Positions 27,129 through 34,872 of a stretch of DNA of 64,000 bases are shown one piece after another. Origin of the DNA: Leucobacter sp. Psy1 (lineage in GTDB: Bacteria; Actinomycetota; Actinomycetes; Actinomycetales; Microbacteriaceae). The notes under the pieces were generated by a model, which saw nothing but the letters and a program-made list of their open reading frames with translations, was not told where the DNA came from and searched no databases. Position 1 is the first letter of the stretch. Each line of letters starts with the position of its first letter. The DNA is taken from positions 1,178,001 through 1,242,000 of the forward strand of contig NZ_CP083692.1 of NCBI RefSeq assembly GCF_020096995.1, given 5' to 3'. Position numbers and translations under genes: made by a program.

Positions 27129-27575
27129 ATGACCGCAGAGGATATCCAGAACGAAGTGGCGGCGTGGCGAGCGGTGGCGCTCGACTCACAGCGCGTCGGC
27201 GAGCCGGCAGTAATGCTCAGCGGACGGCATCCGAGTGACGACAGCGTCATCATCAGGCTCGGCATCACCCGCCAGCACGCTGATGAGCTGCTCGGCTCGG
27301 TGGATCTGCGCGAGATCGACGCGCTCATGCTGTCGGCGTCGTGCTGGAACGCGGAGAGCGGGGAGCAGATCGATACGAACGAGTCGCTCTTCATCGCGCA
27401 CATCCACAAACTGCTGAGCCGGGAGCACGCACTCGCCTCGTTCGAGGCCGACCTGGAACCAGACTCGCGCACGCACTATCGACTGGTGCTCGTCGATCAG
27501 CGCCAGCAGCCGGTGGTGACGCAGCAGGGCGGTACATCGGACGCGTTCGGGGTGCGGCGCTCGGGGCGCGGGTGA
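27129..27575 (+). CDS. Hypothetical protein
   Basis: 148-residue soluble, mixed alpha/beta-looking protein that I do not recognise. The N-terminal part is moderately acidic and regular; the C-terminal 40 residues become Gln/Gly/Arg-rich. Coding is supported by isolation on its strand and by TAGGCT at 27117-27122, exactly 6 nt upstream of the ATG (leaderless promoter). No signal peptide or TM segment. Confidence 0.65.
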   Translation: MTAEDIQNEVAAWRAVALDSQRVGEPAVMLSGRHPSDDSVIIRLGITRQHADELLGSVDLREIDALMLSASCWNAESGEQIDTNESLFIAHIHKLLSREHALASFEADLEPDSRTHYRLVLVDQRQQPVVTQQGGTSDAFGVRRSGRG

Positions 27576-27719
27576 ATCGTTCGCCGGCATATTCCCGCGT
27601 GACGTCGCGTCGCGGAACGAACCGGCTCGCCTCGGGGAACGCAAGCCCCTGCGTCCAGCACGCACTCCGTGCGAGCATGGTGCCGTACGCAGTTCCGACA
27701 TCTCCGAAGGAGGCCACGC

Positions 27720-27998
27720 ATGACCGCAACGGATGAGGCAGCGCAGGAGCCCGACGGCACCCCCGCCAACGTGACCGGCCGCACCCTGATCTCGGCCCGC
27801 GAGGAGACCGAGGCCGAGGCGGAGGCGTCAGCCGACGGCGACGCGACTGCCGAGGAGGCCGGGCAGCCGCACGCCGACATGGAACCGGAGGAGCGGGCCG
27901 ACGCGCTCGACGCCGAGGAGCCGGCCAGCGGCACGCAGGGCGAGCGCGACGAGCAGACCCAGGACCAGGATCCCACGGCACTCGATGCCCCCGATTGA
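27720..27998 (+). CDS. Small acidic, low-complexity protein
   Basis: 92 residues, extremely acidic (many Glu/Asp/Ala, runs such as ETEAEAEASADGDATAEEAG), likely disordered, with no recognised domain. GAAGGAGG lies 6 nt upstream of ATG 27720, a strong RBS that marks the start. The next gene (DoxX-like) begins 6 nt after its stop, so they probably form an operon. Function unknown. Confidence 0.65.
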   Translation: MTATDEAAQEPDGTPANVTGRTLISAREETEAEAEASADGDATAEEAGQPHADMEPEERADALDAEEPASGTQGERDEQTQDQDPTALDAPD

Positions 27999-28004
27999 TC
28001 CGTC

Positions 28005-28382
28005 ATGAGAAGCATTGCGCGCGTTGTGCTCGGAGTCTTCCTCGTATTCGCCGGCATCGCACATCTCACCTTCGGCAGGAGAGAGTTCCGGGCACAGGTA
28101 CCCGAGTTCGTACCCGTCGACCCTGACACCACAGTGGTCGCATCGGGAATCGCTGAGATCACCCTCGGCACCGCAGTAGCCGTCTCCCAGGGGAAGCGGG
28201 CGAGGGGAGTCGGAACGCTCGTCGCGCTCTTCTTCGTCGCGGTCTTCCCCGGAAACCTGTCCCAGTTCACCAACGGGCGCGACGGCTTCGGTCTCGACAG
28301 CGACGGGAAGCGACTCTTCCGCCTCTTCTTCCAGCCAGTGCTGGTCGCATGGGCGCTCTGGGCGACCGGCCCTCGCCGCTGA
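28005..28382 (+). CDS. DoxX-like small membrane protein
   Basis: 125 residues with about four hydrophobic segments (RVVLGVFLVFAGIAHL, the region around residues 45-60, VALFFVAVFPGN, and VLVAWALWATG). The pattern resembles DoxX/DUF4267-like membrane proteins. Role unknown. It follows the small acidic protein by 6 nt. A hairpin terminator lies 15 nt downstream. Confidence 0.75.
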   Translation: MRSIARVVLGVFLVFAGIAHLTFGRREFRAQVPEFVPVDPDTTVVASGIAEITLGTAVAVSQGKRARGVGTLVALFFVAVFPGNLSQFTNGRDGFGLDSDGKRLFRLFFQPVLVAWALWATGPRR

Positions 28383-28397
28383 CGCGTTCCCGGCAGT

Positions 28398-28429
28398 GAG
28401 GGGCCCGCGGCAGTGCGAGCGGGCCCCTC
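28398..28429. terminator. Bidirectional hairpin terminator
   Basis: GAGGGGCCCGC (28398-28408), 10-nt loop, GCGGGCCCCTC (28419-28429), 11 perfect pairs. It lies between the convergent DoxX-like and aminopeptidase P genes. Confidence 0.75.
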
Positions 28430-28435
28430 AACCCG

Positions 28436-29812
28436 TTAGCGGCCCGTCGCCGCCTGCACCCACGCCTCGACGGCGTCTGCGGTCCTCGGGATGTCGGCCG
28501 AGAGGTTCACCGAGCCGTCCTCGGTGACGACGATGTCGTCCTCGATACGCACGCCGATACCGCGGTACTCCTCGGGCACCGTGAGGTCGTCCGGCTGGAA
28601 GTAGAGTCCCGGCTCGATCGTGAACACCATACCCGCCTCGACGATGCCGTCGAGGTAGAGCTCGCGGCGTGCGCGAGCGCAGTCGTGCACGTCCATGCCG
28701 AGGTGGTGGCTCGTCCCGTGCACCATGTAGCGCCGGTGATAGTCGACGCCCGGTTCGGCGTTCTCCGGAACAAAGCCCCACTCGCGCGTGCGGCGCTCGA
28801 TGACCGCCATGGCGGCGTCGTGCACGTCGCCGAACCGGATGCCGGGCCGCACGATGGCACGTGCCGCGTCCGCCGCTTCGAGTACGGCCTCGTAGACGCG
28901 ACGTTGCACCTCGGTGAAGCGCCCGTTCACGGGAACCGTGCGCGTGATATCGGCCGTGTAGAGGCTGTCGAGCTCGACGCCCGCGTCGAGCAGCAGCAGA
29001 TCTCCGTCGAGGACGTCACCGTCGTTGCGGATCCAGTGCAGCGTGCACGCGTGCGGACCGGCAGCTGCGATGGTCTCATACCCCACGCTGTTGCCGTCGA
29101 GACGCGCACGCTGGTTGAAGACTCCCTCCACCACGCGCTCGCCGCGCGGAGCCGAAGACGCGGCGGGGAGCGATGCGAGCACATCGGCGAATCCACGCGC
29201 CGTCGCGTCGACGGCTGCCTGCATCTCCGCCAGCTCGTACTCGTCCTTCACGAGGCGGAGCTCCGAGACGACGCGCGCGACGGCGTCGTCATCGAGGGTG
29301 CGCTCGCCCGCAACGCTCGCGAAGTCCTCGAGCGGCGCGGTGCGCAGTTGCAGCATCGAGGCCACCTGCTCGAGAGACGGACGCGGTCCAATCCAGAACT
29401 CGCCGATCTCGGGGTTCGCAAAGAACTCCTCGCTGTCGCGACCGGCGCGTTCCCGGAAGTAGACCGTCGACTCGTGACCGCCCTCGACAGGGTCGAGCAC
29501 GAGCACGGCGCCAGGCTCCGACGCGGATCCCCACCCGGTCAGGTGGGCGAAGGCGCTGTGGGGGCGGTACGGGTAGAAGGTATCGTTCGATCGCTGCTTC
29601 ATAGGGCCGGCCTCGATCACGACGCGCTCACCGGGGAATTCCCGCGAGAGAGCCGCACGACGATCCGCAGCGAAGCGCGCAGCCGGCGCCGCAGCCGGCG
29701 TCTCCGCGCGCTGCGGCGCCCATCCGGAGGAGATGAACTCGAGGAACGCGTTGCTCCGCGGGGTCGAGCTCCGGTTGCTGTGGTCGATCTTCGCCTCGTG
29801 CGTCTCAGTCAT
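28436..29812 (-). CDS. pepP: Xaa-Pro aminopeptidase (aminopeptidase P)
   Basis: M24B dinuclear metallopeptidase, 458 residues, that removes N-terminal residues preceding proline. An N-terminal creatinase-like domain (about 30-190) precedes the pita-bread domain. Metal ligands are visible: LLLDAGVELDSLYTADITRTV (two Asp, 12 apart), HGTSHHLGMDVHD (His), FTIEPGLYF (Glu) and RIEDDIVVTEDG (Glu). CATGAT sits 6 nt upstream of the ATG on the minus strand (29819-29824), so the GGAGGG touching the start is probably not an RBS and the mRNA may be leaderless. Confidence 0.92.
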   Translation of the reverse strand: MTETHEAKIDHSNRSSTPRSNAFLEFISSGWAPQRAETPAAAPAARFAADRRAALSREFPGERVVIEAGPMKQRSNDTFYPYRPHSAFAHLTGWGSASEPGAVLVLDPVEGGHESTVYFRERAGRDSEEFFANPEIGEFWIGPRPSLEQVASMLQLRTAPLEDFASVAGERTLDDDAVARVVSELRLVKDEYELAEMQAAVDATARGFADVLASLPAASSAPRGERVVEGVFNQRARLDGNSVGYETIAAAGPHACTLHWIRNDGDVLDGDLLLLDAGVELDSLYTADITRTVPVNGRFTEVQRRVYEAVLEAADAARAIVRPGIRFGDVHDAAMAVIERRTREWGFVPENAEPGVDYHRRYMVHGTSHHLGMDVHDCARARRELYLDGIVEAGMVFTIEPGLYFQPDDLTVPEEYRGIGVRIEDDIVVTEDGSVNLSADIPRTADAVEAWVQAATGR

Positions 29813-29867
29813 CCCTCCATCATGACACCGGACGTGCCGGGCCGCGACCGCTCCGCATCCGGCGGGC

Positions 29868-29873
29868 TAGCAT
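29868..29873 (+). promoter_or_regulatory. -10 element for a leaderless PHP-gene transcript
   Basis: TAGCAT ends 6 nt before the ATG of the PHP-domain gene. The spacing places the transcription start at the ATG. Confidence 0.45.
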
Positions 29874-29879
29874 GGGGGA

Positions 29880-30725
29880 ATGGCCTCTTCGCTGAGCGGG
29901 TACGACCTGCACACGCACTCGATCCACTCCGATGGGACCACGACTCCCGGTGAGATCGTTCGGGAGGCCGCGTCGCTCGGGCTCGAGGGCATCGCCCTCA
30001 CCGACCACGACACCGTCACCGGCTGGCCCGAGGCGCGGGCCGCGGCAGCTGACGCCGGCATCGAGTTTCTCCCAGGAGTGGAGATCACGACCCGATTCGG
30101 ACACCGGTCGACCCACCTCCTCGCCTATGGCGTCGATGTGTCGCGCGGCGGTCTCGCCGAAGAGCTCCTCGCCGTGCGCGACGCCAGGCACTCGCGCGCG
30201 CAGGAGATGGTCGCGCGACTCGCAGCCGACTACGACATCGCGTGGGAGACCGTGCTCGCCGAAGGGGACGACCGTACCGTCGGACGCCCGCACATCGCCG
30301 ATGCGCTGGTCACGGCGGGTTACTACCCGGATCGGAGCACCGTCTTCGCGGAGATCCTCCACCCCAGGTCGCCGTATTACGTGCCGACGTACGCCACCGA
30401 CACCGCCGAGGCGATCGAGCTGGTGCGCGAGGCCGGCGGGATCGCGGTGCTCGCACACCCCGCGGCATCGCGGCAGCGGGGCCCCGTGGCCGACGCGGCG
30501 CTCGAGGAGCTCGCCGACGCCGGACTGTGGGGCGTCGAACTCGAGCATCCGGAGAACCGCGAGGACTGGCTGACCGGACTGCGCGAGGTAGCCCTCCGCC
30601 GCGGACTCGCCGCCACCGGTGCGAGCGACTTCCACGGGGCGGGGAAGCCGAATCGTCTCGGCGACCGCACGACGGACGGCGAAACGTTCACCCAGATCAG
30701 GAGCCTGGTCGCGGTTCCGCGCTAG
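29880..30725 (+). CDS. PHP-domain phosphoesterase (TrpH/nucleotidase-like)
   Basis: 281-residue metal-dependent phosphatase of the PHP family (YciV/TrpH type, RNase AM or 3',5'-nucleoside bisphosphatase in characterised members). Metal motifs in order: DLHTHSIHSDG (residues 9-19), LTDHDTV, GVEITTRF, a central HIADAL, VLAHPAA and GASDFHG. A TAGCAT hexamer 6 nt upstream of ATG 29880 and no RBS indicate a leaderless mRNA. It is divergent from pepP. The exact substrate is inferred only from the family. Confidence 0.85.
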   Translation: MASSLSGYDLHTHSIHSDGTTTPGEIVREAASLGLEGIALTDHDTVTGWPEARAAAADAGIEFLPGVEITTRFGHRSTHLLAYGVDVSRGGLAEELLAVRDARHSRAQEMVARLAADYDIAWETVLAEGDDRTVGRPHIADALVTAGYYPDRSTVFAEILHPRSPYYVPTYATDTAEAIELVREAGGIAVLAHPAASRQRGPVADAALEELADAGLWGVELEHPENREDWLTGLREVALRRGLAATGASDFHGAGKPNRLGDRTTDGETFTQIRSLVAVPR

Positions 30726-30769
30726 CGGCGGGTGCGCCGCCGCCTTCCGGGGGAGGCGCTGCCACTGGG

Positions 30770-30818
30770 TGCAGGGTTCGGCACGCTATCACCGGTGAAT
30801 AACGTGCAGAACCCTGCA
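30770..30818. terminator. Terminator hairpin between the PHP gene and the DEAD-box gene
   Basis: The 16-nt arm at 30770-30785 (TGCAGGGTTCGGCACG) pairs with 30803-30818 (CGTGCAGAACCCTGCA) with a single mismatch; the loop is 17 nt. It lies between two convergent genes. Confidence 0.7.
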
Positions 30819-30827
30819 TCGAAGCGG

Positions 30828-30872
30828 CCTACCGAGCTGCCGAAGTGGCTACTGAGCTGCCGAAGCGGCTAT
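30828..30872. repeat. Short tandem repeat (about 20 bp, two and a half copies)
   Basis: GAGCTGCCGAAGtGGCTAcT and GAGCTGCCGAAGcGGCTAtA are adjacent copies (variable bases lower case), with a partial third copy just upstream. The last copy contains the stop codon of the DEAD-box gene on the minus strand, so the gene end lies in the repeat. Confidence 0.6.
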
Positions 30873-32467
30873 ACCGCTGCTCCTGCAGCCTCGCCGCCGG
30901 ATGCCGATCCCGCATCCCCGCCTGACTCAGCGGCACCAGCCGCACCAGCGGCCTCGGAACCCTGACCCGATCCGCCCCGACGGCGACGACGCCGACGTCG
31001 GCGGGGCGCCGTACCAGGCTCGCCCTCGACGGGCTTGCCCTCGGGAGCAACGTCATCACCGGGAGCTGTGCTCTCGGCCTCGCCGCGGGCAGGGGCGTGC
31101 GACTCGTGACGACCGGGTCCCTGCGGGTTGGCGCTGCGCGTACGGCGACGCGAGCGATTCCGCTCCGAACCCGAGCCGCCCTCGTCGGAGCGATCGGAGC
31201 GATCGGAACGCTCAGAGCGGTCTGACCGCTCGGACCCTGACCGTGAGCCGCGTGCCTTCGGTGCGCGCTCCTTGATCGGCGTCGCCTTGAGGCGGCCCTT
31301 CGACCCCTCGGGTATGTTGAGGTCGCTGTAGAGGTGGGGCGACGACGAGTAGGTCTCCTGCGGCTCCGGACGGTTGAACTCGAGGGCGCGGTCGATGAGG
31401 GCCCACTTGTGCAGGTCGTCCCAGTCCACGAAGGTGACGGCAATGCCGGTGCGACCGGCGCGACCCGTGCGGCCGACGCGGTGCAGGTAGGACTTCTCGT
31501 CGTCGGGCACGGTGTGGTTGATCACGTGCGTGACATCGTCGACGTCGATGCCGCGAGCAGCGACGTCGGTCGCGATGAGAATGTCCTTCTTGCCCGACTT
31601 GAAGGCGGCCATGGCGCGCTCGCGCTGGTCCTGATTGAGGTCGCCGTGCACGGATGCAGCGGCGAAACCGCGGTCGACGAGCTCTTCCTGCAGCTTCGCC
31701 GCGGCGCGCTTCGTCCGCATGAAGATGACGGTCTTGCCGCGGCCCTCGGCCTGCAGGATCCGGCCGATCACTTCGTCCTTGTCGAGCGAGTGCGCGCGGT
31801 AGACGATGTGCTCGATGTTCGCCTGCGTGATGCCCTCATCGGGGTCGGAGGCGCGGATGTGGATCGGCCGCGACATGAAGCGGCGGGCGAGCGTCACGAT
31901 GGTGCCGGGCATCGTGGCGGAGAACAGCATGGTGTGCCGGGTCTCCGGCGTGAGCGAGAAGAGCTTCTCGATGTCGCCGAGGAAGCCGAGGTCGAGCATC
32001 TTGTCGGCCTCGTCGAGCACCATCTCGCGGACCTTGCCGAGGTCGAGCAGACGCTGGCCGGCGAGGTCGAGCAGACGGCCAGGGGTGCCGACCACGATCT
32101 GCGCGCCGGCCTTGAGCTGCTCCACCTGCCCCTCGTAGGCCTTGCCTCCGTAGATCGGCACGACCTGGACGGCCCGATTCTGCGACGCGAGTTCCAGATC
32201 TTCGTAGACCTGGTGCGCGAGCTCGCGAGTGGGCACGACGACGAGCGCCTGAACTCCCGGCTCCGGATTCGCTCCGATGCGCTGCAGCACCGGGAGGCCG
32301 AAGCCGAAGGTCTTGCCGGTGCCGGTCTTCGCCTGGCCGATGATGTCCTGGCCGTCGAGTCCCAGCGGGATCGTCTGCTCCTGGATGGGGAAGGCATCGA
32401 CGATGCCCTTCGAGGCGAGCGCCTCGACCATGTCGGCGTCGACGCCGAGCTCGGTAAACGTGGTCAC
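30869..32467 (-). CDS. DEAD-box ATP-dependent RNA helicase, RhlE-like
   Basis: 532 residues. Q motif and motif I (AKTGTGKTFGFGLP), motif II VLDEADKML, motif III FSATMPG, and motif VI HRVGRTGRAGR are all present in residues 1-370. The C-terminal 150 residues are low-complexity: an SER/SDR repeat stretch, then a nine-to-ten arginine run, then a Gly/Ala/Ser tail, probably an RNA-binding disordered tail. GTG 32467 has AGAGGA upstream and fits the family (TTFTELGV). It is divergent from the ferritin-like gene, the same pairing as Rv3211/Rv3210c. Confidence 0.92.
   Translation of the reverse strand: MTTFTELGVDADMVEALASKGIVDAFPIQEQTIPLGLDGQDIIGQAKTGTGKTFGFGLPVLQRIGANPEPGVQALVVVPTRELAHQVYEDLELASQNRAVQVVPIYGGKAYEGQVEQLKAGAQIVVGTPGRLLDLAGQRLLDLGKVREMVLDEADKMLDLGFLGDIEKLFSLTPETRHTMLFSATMPGTIVTLARRFMSRPIHIRASDPDEGITQANIEHIVYRAHSLDKDEVIGRILQAEGRGKTVIFMRTKRAAAKLQEELVDRGFAAASVHGDLNQDQRERAMAAFKSGKKDILIATDVAARGIDVDDVTHVINHTVPDDEKSYLHRVGRTGRAGRTGIAVTFVDWDDLHKWALIDRALEFNRPEPQETYSSSPHLYSDLNIPEGSKGRLKATPIKERAPKARGSRSGSERSDRSERSDRSDRSDEGGSGSERNRSRRRTRSANPQGPGRHESHAPARGEAESTAPGDDVAPEGKPVEGEPGTAPRRRRRRRRRGGSGQGSEAAGAAGAAESGGDAGSASGGEAAGAAV
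31186..31240. repeat. Simple sequence repeat inside the DEAD-box gene
   Basis: Repeated GATCGGAGC-like units encode alternating Ser-Asp-Arg / Ser-Glu-Arg residues on the minus strand. The unit is prone to slippage, so tail length probably varies between strains. Confidence 0.6.
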
Positions 32468-32638
32468 GTGGTGTCCTCTGCAGTTCGTGGTGACGCTACG
32501 CGCTGATTTCAGACCCCGCGTAGCCGCCGGGGATCCCTGTCCTCCGACGTGGGCGTACTCCGCACAGTCTATGTCACGCCTCCGCGCGGAACGGGGAGGA
32601 GGGGAGGGCAACATGCCCGGTTTCCGATCCGACCTCGC

Positions 32639-32644
32639 TACAAT
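32639..32644 (+). promoter_or_regulatory. -10 element for a leaderless ferritin-like-gene transcript
   Basis: TACAAT, a near-consensus -10, ends exactly 6 nt before the GTG at 32651, with no RBS between. This is the clearest leaderless promoter in the window. Confidence 0.55.
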
Positions 32645-32650
32645 GACGGG

Positions 32651-33370
32651 GTGTTCGAATGGATCCGTGGACTGCGCAAGTCGAGCGCGCCGGCGCGCAA
32701 GCTCCGGACGCGCGGAGACGTCGAGCGCGCCGAACGCGTGGCCGTGTCGGAGTTCGCGCCCGGCATGCTGCCGTTCCTGGGGATGACGGCGTACCTGCAA
32801 TTGGAGCTCTACGCGGCCGCGACGCGAGCCGTCTCTGGGGCGGCGACACTCGAGGGCAAGGACGTGCTGGCCAGAGTCGCTGGCATGGCGCTCACGAAGC
32901 ACCAGCGACTCACGGAGGAGATTCGGCGGCGCGGTCACGAACCCCACGTCGTCATGACGCCGTTCAGCCCGGTCATCGATCGGTACGTCGAGCGCATCGA
33001 CGTACCCGACTGGCATCAGCATGTTCTCTCGCTCTACCTCGTGGGTGGTCTGTTCGACGACTTCTTCGCGAGTCTCGCCGGTGGCATCAAAGACGGGTAC
33101 CGTTCCGATGCCGTCGAGATCCTCGGAGACGGCAGCGCCCGAGAGGAGCTGCACGACCTCCTCGCCCGCGAGATCGCCGGTGACGACGGGCTCGCCAGCT
33201 GGCTCGCGCTCTGGGGGCGACGTCTGGTGGGCGATACGCTCCTCGTCTCGCGCGCCGTGCTCACGCTGAGCGAGCAGCGCGAGTTCGTGGAGAGCGAGGT
33301 CGAACCGGTCTTCACCGACCTCATCGCCGACCACATCCGTCGCATGGACAGTCTGGGGCTGACGGCGTAG
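32651..33370 (+). CDS. Ferritin-like fold protein (MiaE-like family)
   Basis: 239-residue mostly helical protein of the ferritin-like family found next to RhlE-type helicases in actinobacteria (Rv3210c type). It is sometimes annotated as a tRNA 2-methylthio-cis-ribozeatin hydroxylase relative. Helix-borne Glu/His residues such as FLGMTAYLQLELY and MALTKHQRLTEEI resemble di-iron ligands, but whether it binds metal is unproven. The GTG start has TACAAT 6 nt upstream. The stop overlaps the next gene (TAGTGA). Confidence 0.8.
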   Translation: MFEWIRGLRKSSAPARKLRTRGDVERAERVAVSEFAPGMLPFLGMTAYLQLELYAAATRAVSGAATLEGKDVLARVAGMALTKHQRLTEEIRRRGHEPHVVMTPFSPVIDRYVERIDVPDWHQHVLSLYLVGGLFDDFFASLAGGIKDGYRSDAVEILGDGSAREELHDLLAREIAGDDGLASWLALWGRRLVGDTLLVSRAVLTLSEQREFVESEVEPVFTDLIADHIRRMDSLGLTA

Positions 33371-34596
33371 TGACCGTCGTCGCGGATCGGCGCAGTGCGT
33401 CCCCGCACGTGCCGTCGGTGCGCTGCGGGTACTTCGTGTCGGGAGCGTGCCGCTCGTGCACGCTCATCGAGACGCCGTACCCCGACCAGCTCACCGCGAA
33501 GCAGGCGCGCTGCCGTGAGCTGCTGCCTGCCGTCGCCGAGGAGGCGTGGTCGCCAGCCGTTCCCGGCGGTGTCCGGGCGTTCAGAAATCGCGCCAAGCTC
33601 GCCGTCGGCGGACGAACGGGAGCCGTGACGCTCGGCATCCTGGGGCGCGACGGCAGCGGCGTCGACCTGCGTGCCTGCCTCATCCAGGGGCCGGCGATCC
33701 ACGACGCGATCCCCGCCATCGCCGAGGTACTGAACAAGACGGGTCTCGCGCCCTACGACGTTCCTGCGCGTCGTGGAGAACTGAAGTACGTGCACGTGAC
33801 CGAGGCGCCGAGCGGAGAGCTCATGATCCGGTTCGTGGTGCGCACGCAGGAGGGGCTTGGTCGTCTCCGGGCGCGCGTCTCCGCGCTGCGCGCCGCGGTG
33901 CCCGCCGCTGCAGTCATCACGGTGAACCTGCTCCCGGAGCACCGGGCTGTCCTGGAGGGGGAGGAGGAGATCGTCCTCCACGGCGAGTCGCTGCCGATGG
34001 CGCTCGGTGCAGTGACGCTGCACCTGCAGCCCAGGAGCTTCTTCCAGACGAACACGAGCGTTGCCCGAGCGCTGTACGCGCAGGTCGCCGAATGGGTCGC
34101 GGCGATCGATCCGGGGAGCCTCTGGGATCTTTACTGCGGCGTGGGCGGTTTTGCGCTCCACTGCACCGCGCCTGGTCGTGAGGTGCGGGGCGTCGAGTTG
34201 AGCGCCAGCGCGATCGAGGCCGCCGAACGCAGCGCTAGCGAGGCCGGCCTGGATGCCACCTTCGTGGCCTCGGACGCGACGGCATACGCCCTCGAGCGCG
34301 AGGATGAGGCCCCCGAACTCGTCGTGGTCAATCCACCGCGCCGAGGCATCGGCGTCGAGCTCGCCGAGTGGCTCCAGCGCAGCGTGCGGATCCGCAGCGT
34401 GGTCTATTCAAGTTGCAACCCCGAGTCGCTGGCGCGCGATCTGGCGCTCATGCCGGGGTTCGTGGTGCGCAGTGCACGGCTCTTCGACATGTTCCCCCAC
34501 ACGGGCCACCTCGAGGTCGCGGTACTGCTCGAGCGCTGCGACCCCGAGCCGACCGCGCAGGGGAGCGCGGCCGGACGGCCCTCGTCGATCAGCTGA
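33370..34596 (+). CDS. RNA 5-methyluridine methyltransferase (RlmC/TrmA family)
   Basis: 408-residue SAM-dependent enzyme that makes m5U in rRNA or tRNA. An N-terminal Fe-S cysteine cluster CGYFVSGACRSC (residues 19-30) is followed by an RNA-binding region, then the SAM motif LWDLYCGVGGFAL. The catalytic cysteine is in YSSCNPESLARDL and the general base region is the C-terminal PHTGHLEVAVLLER. It resembles RlmC (23S U747) more than TrmA, but the site is not provable here. GTG 33370 overlaps the upstream stop by 1 nt. Confidence 0.85.
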   Translation: MTVVADRRSASPHVPSVRCGYFVSGACRSCTLIETPYPDQLTAKQARCRELLPAVAEEAWSPAVPGGVRAFRNRAKLAVGGRTGAVTLGILGRDGSGVDLRACLIQGPAIHDAIPAIAEVLNKTGLAPYDVPARRGELKYVHVTEAPSGELMIRFVVRTQEGLGRLRARVSALRAAVPAAAVITVNLLPEHRAVLEGEEEIVLHGESLPMALGAVTLHLQPRSFFQTNTSVARALYAQVAEWVAAIDPGSLWDLYCGVGGFALHCTAPGREVRGVELSASAIEAAERSASEAGLDATFVASDATAYALEREDEAPELVVVNPPRRGIGVELAEWLQRSVRIRSVVYSSCNPESLARDLALMPGFVVRSARLFDMFPHTGHLEVAVLLERCDPEPTAQGSAAGRPSSIS

Positions 34597-34813
34597 CGAA
34601 GCCCACCTTGCGGCCGGTCTCTCCGCCGAACTCCACGTAGGAGATGCTGTCGATGTTCACGAGGAACTGCTTTCCCTTGCTGTCGCTCAGCGTGACGAGC
34701 TTGGACCCGTCGCTTCCTGCGCGCTCGAAAAGATCGCGAACGCTCTCCGCGCTCTGATCGGTTTCGAAGCTGAGCTCGCGCGGTGACTGTGCGATGCCGA
34801 TGCGTACCTCCAC
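34589..34813 (-). CDS. DUF3107-family small protein (TB9.4-like)
   Basis: 74 residues, MEVRIGIAQSPRELSFETDQ onward to YVEFGGETGRKVGFVS. It matches the actinobacterial DUF3107 family (Rv3208A/TB9.4), a conserved small protein of unknown function also found near the helicase and ferritin-like pair in mycobacteria. AGGAGG lies upstream of the ATG. Its 3' end overlaps that of the convergent methyltransferase gene by 8 nt. Confidence 0.88.
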   Translation of the reverse strand: MEVRIGIAQSPRELSFETDQSAESVRDLFERAGSDGSKLVTLSDSKGKQFLVNIDSISYVEFGGETGRKVGFVS

Positions 34814-34872
34814 GGCTTACCTCCTGGTTCGGTGACACTGACAACTACCGAGAACGATTCTAGGGGTCGGGG

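Noticed and set aside
31186-31240. CRISPR-like array
   Set aside because: The units are about 9 bp, contiguous, without spacers, and encode a Ser/Asp/Arg stretch in the helicase.
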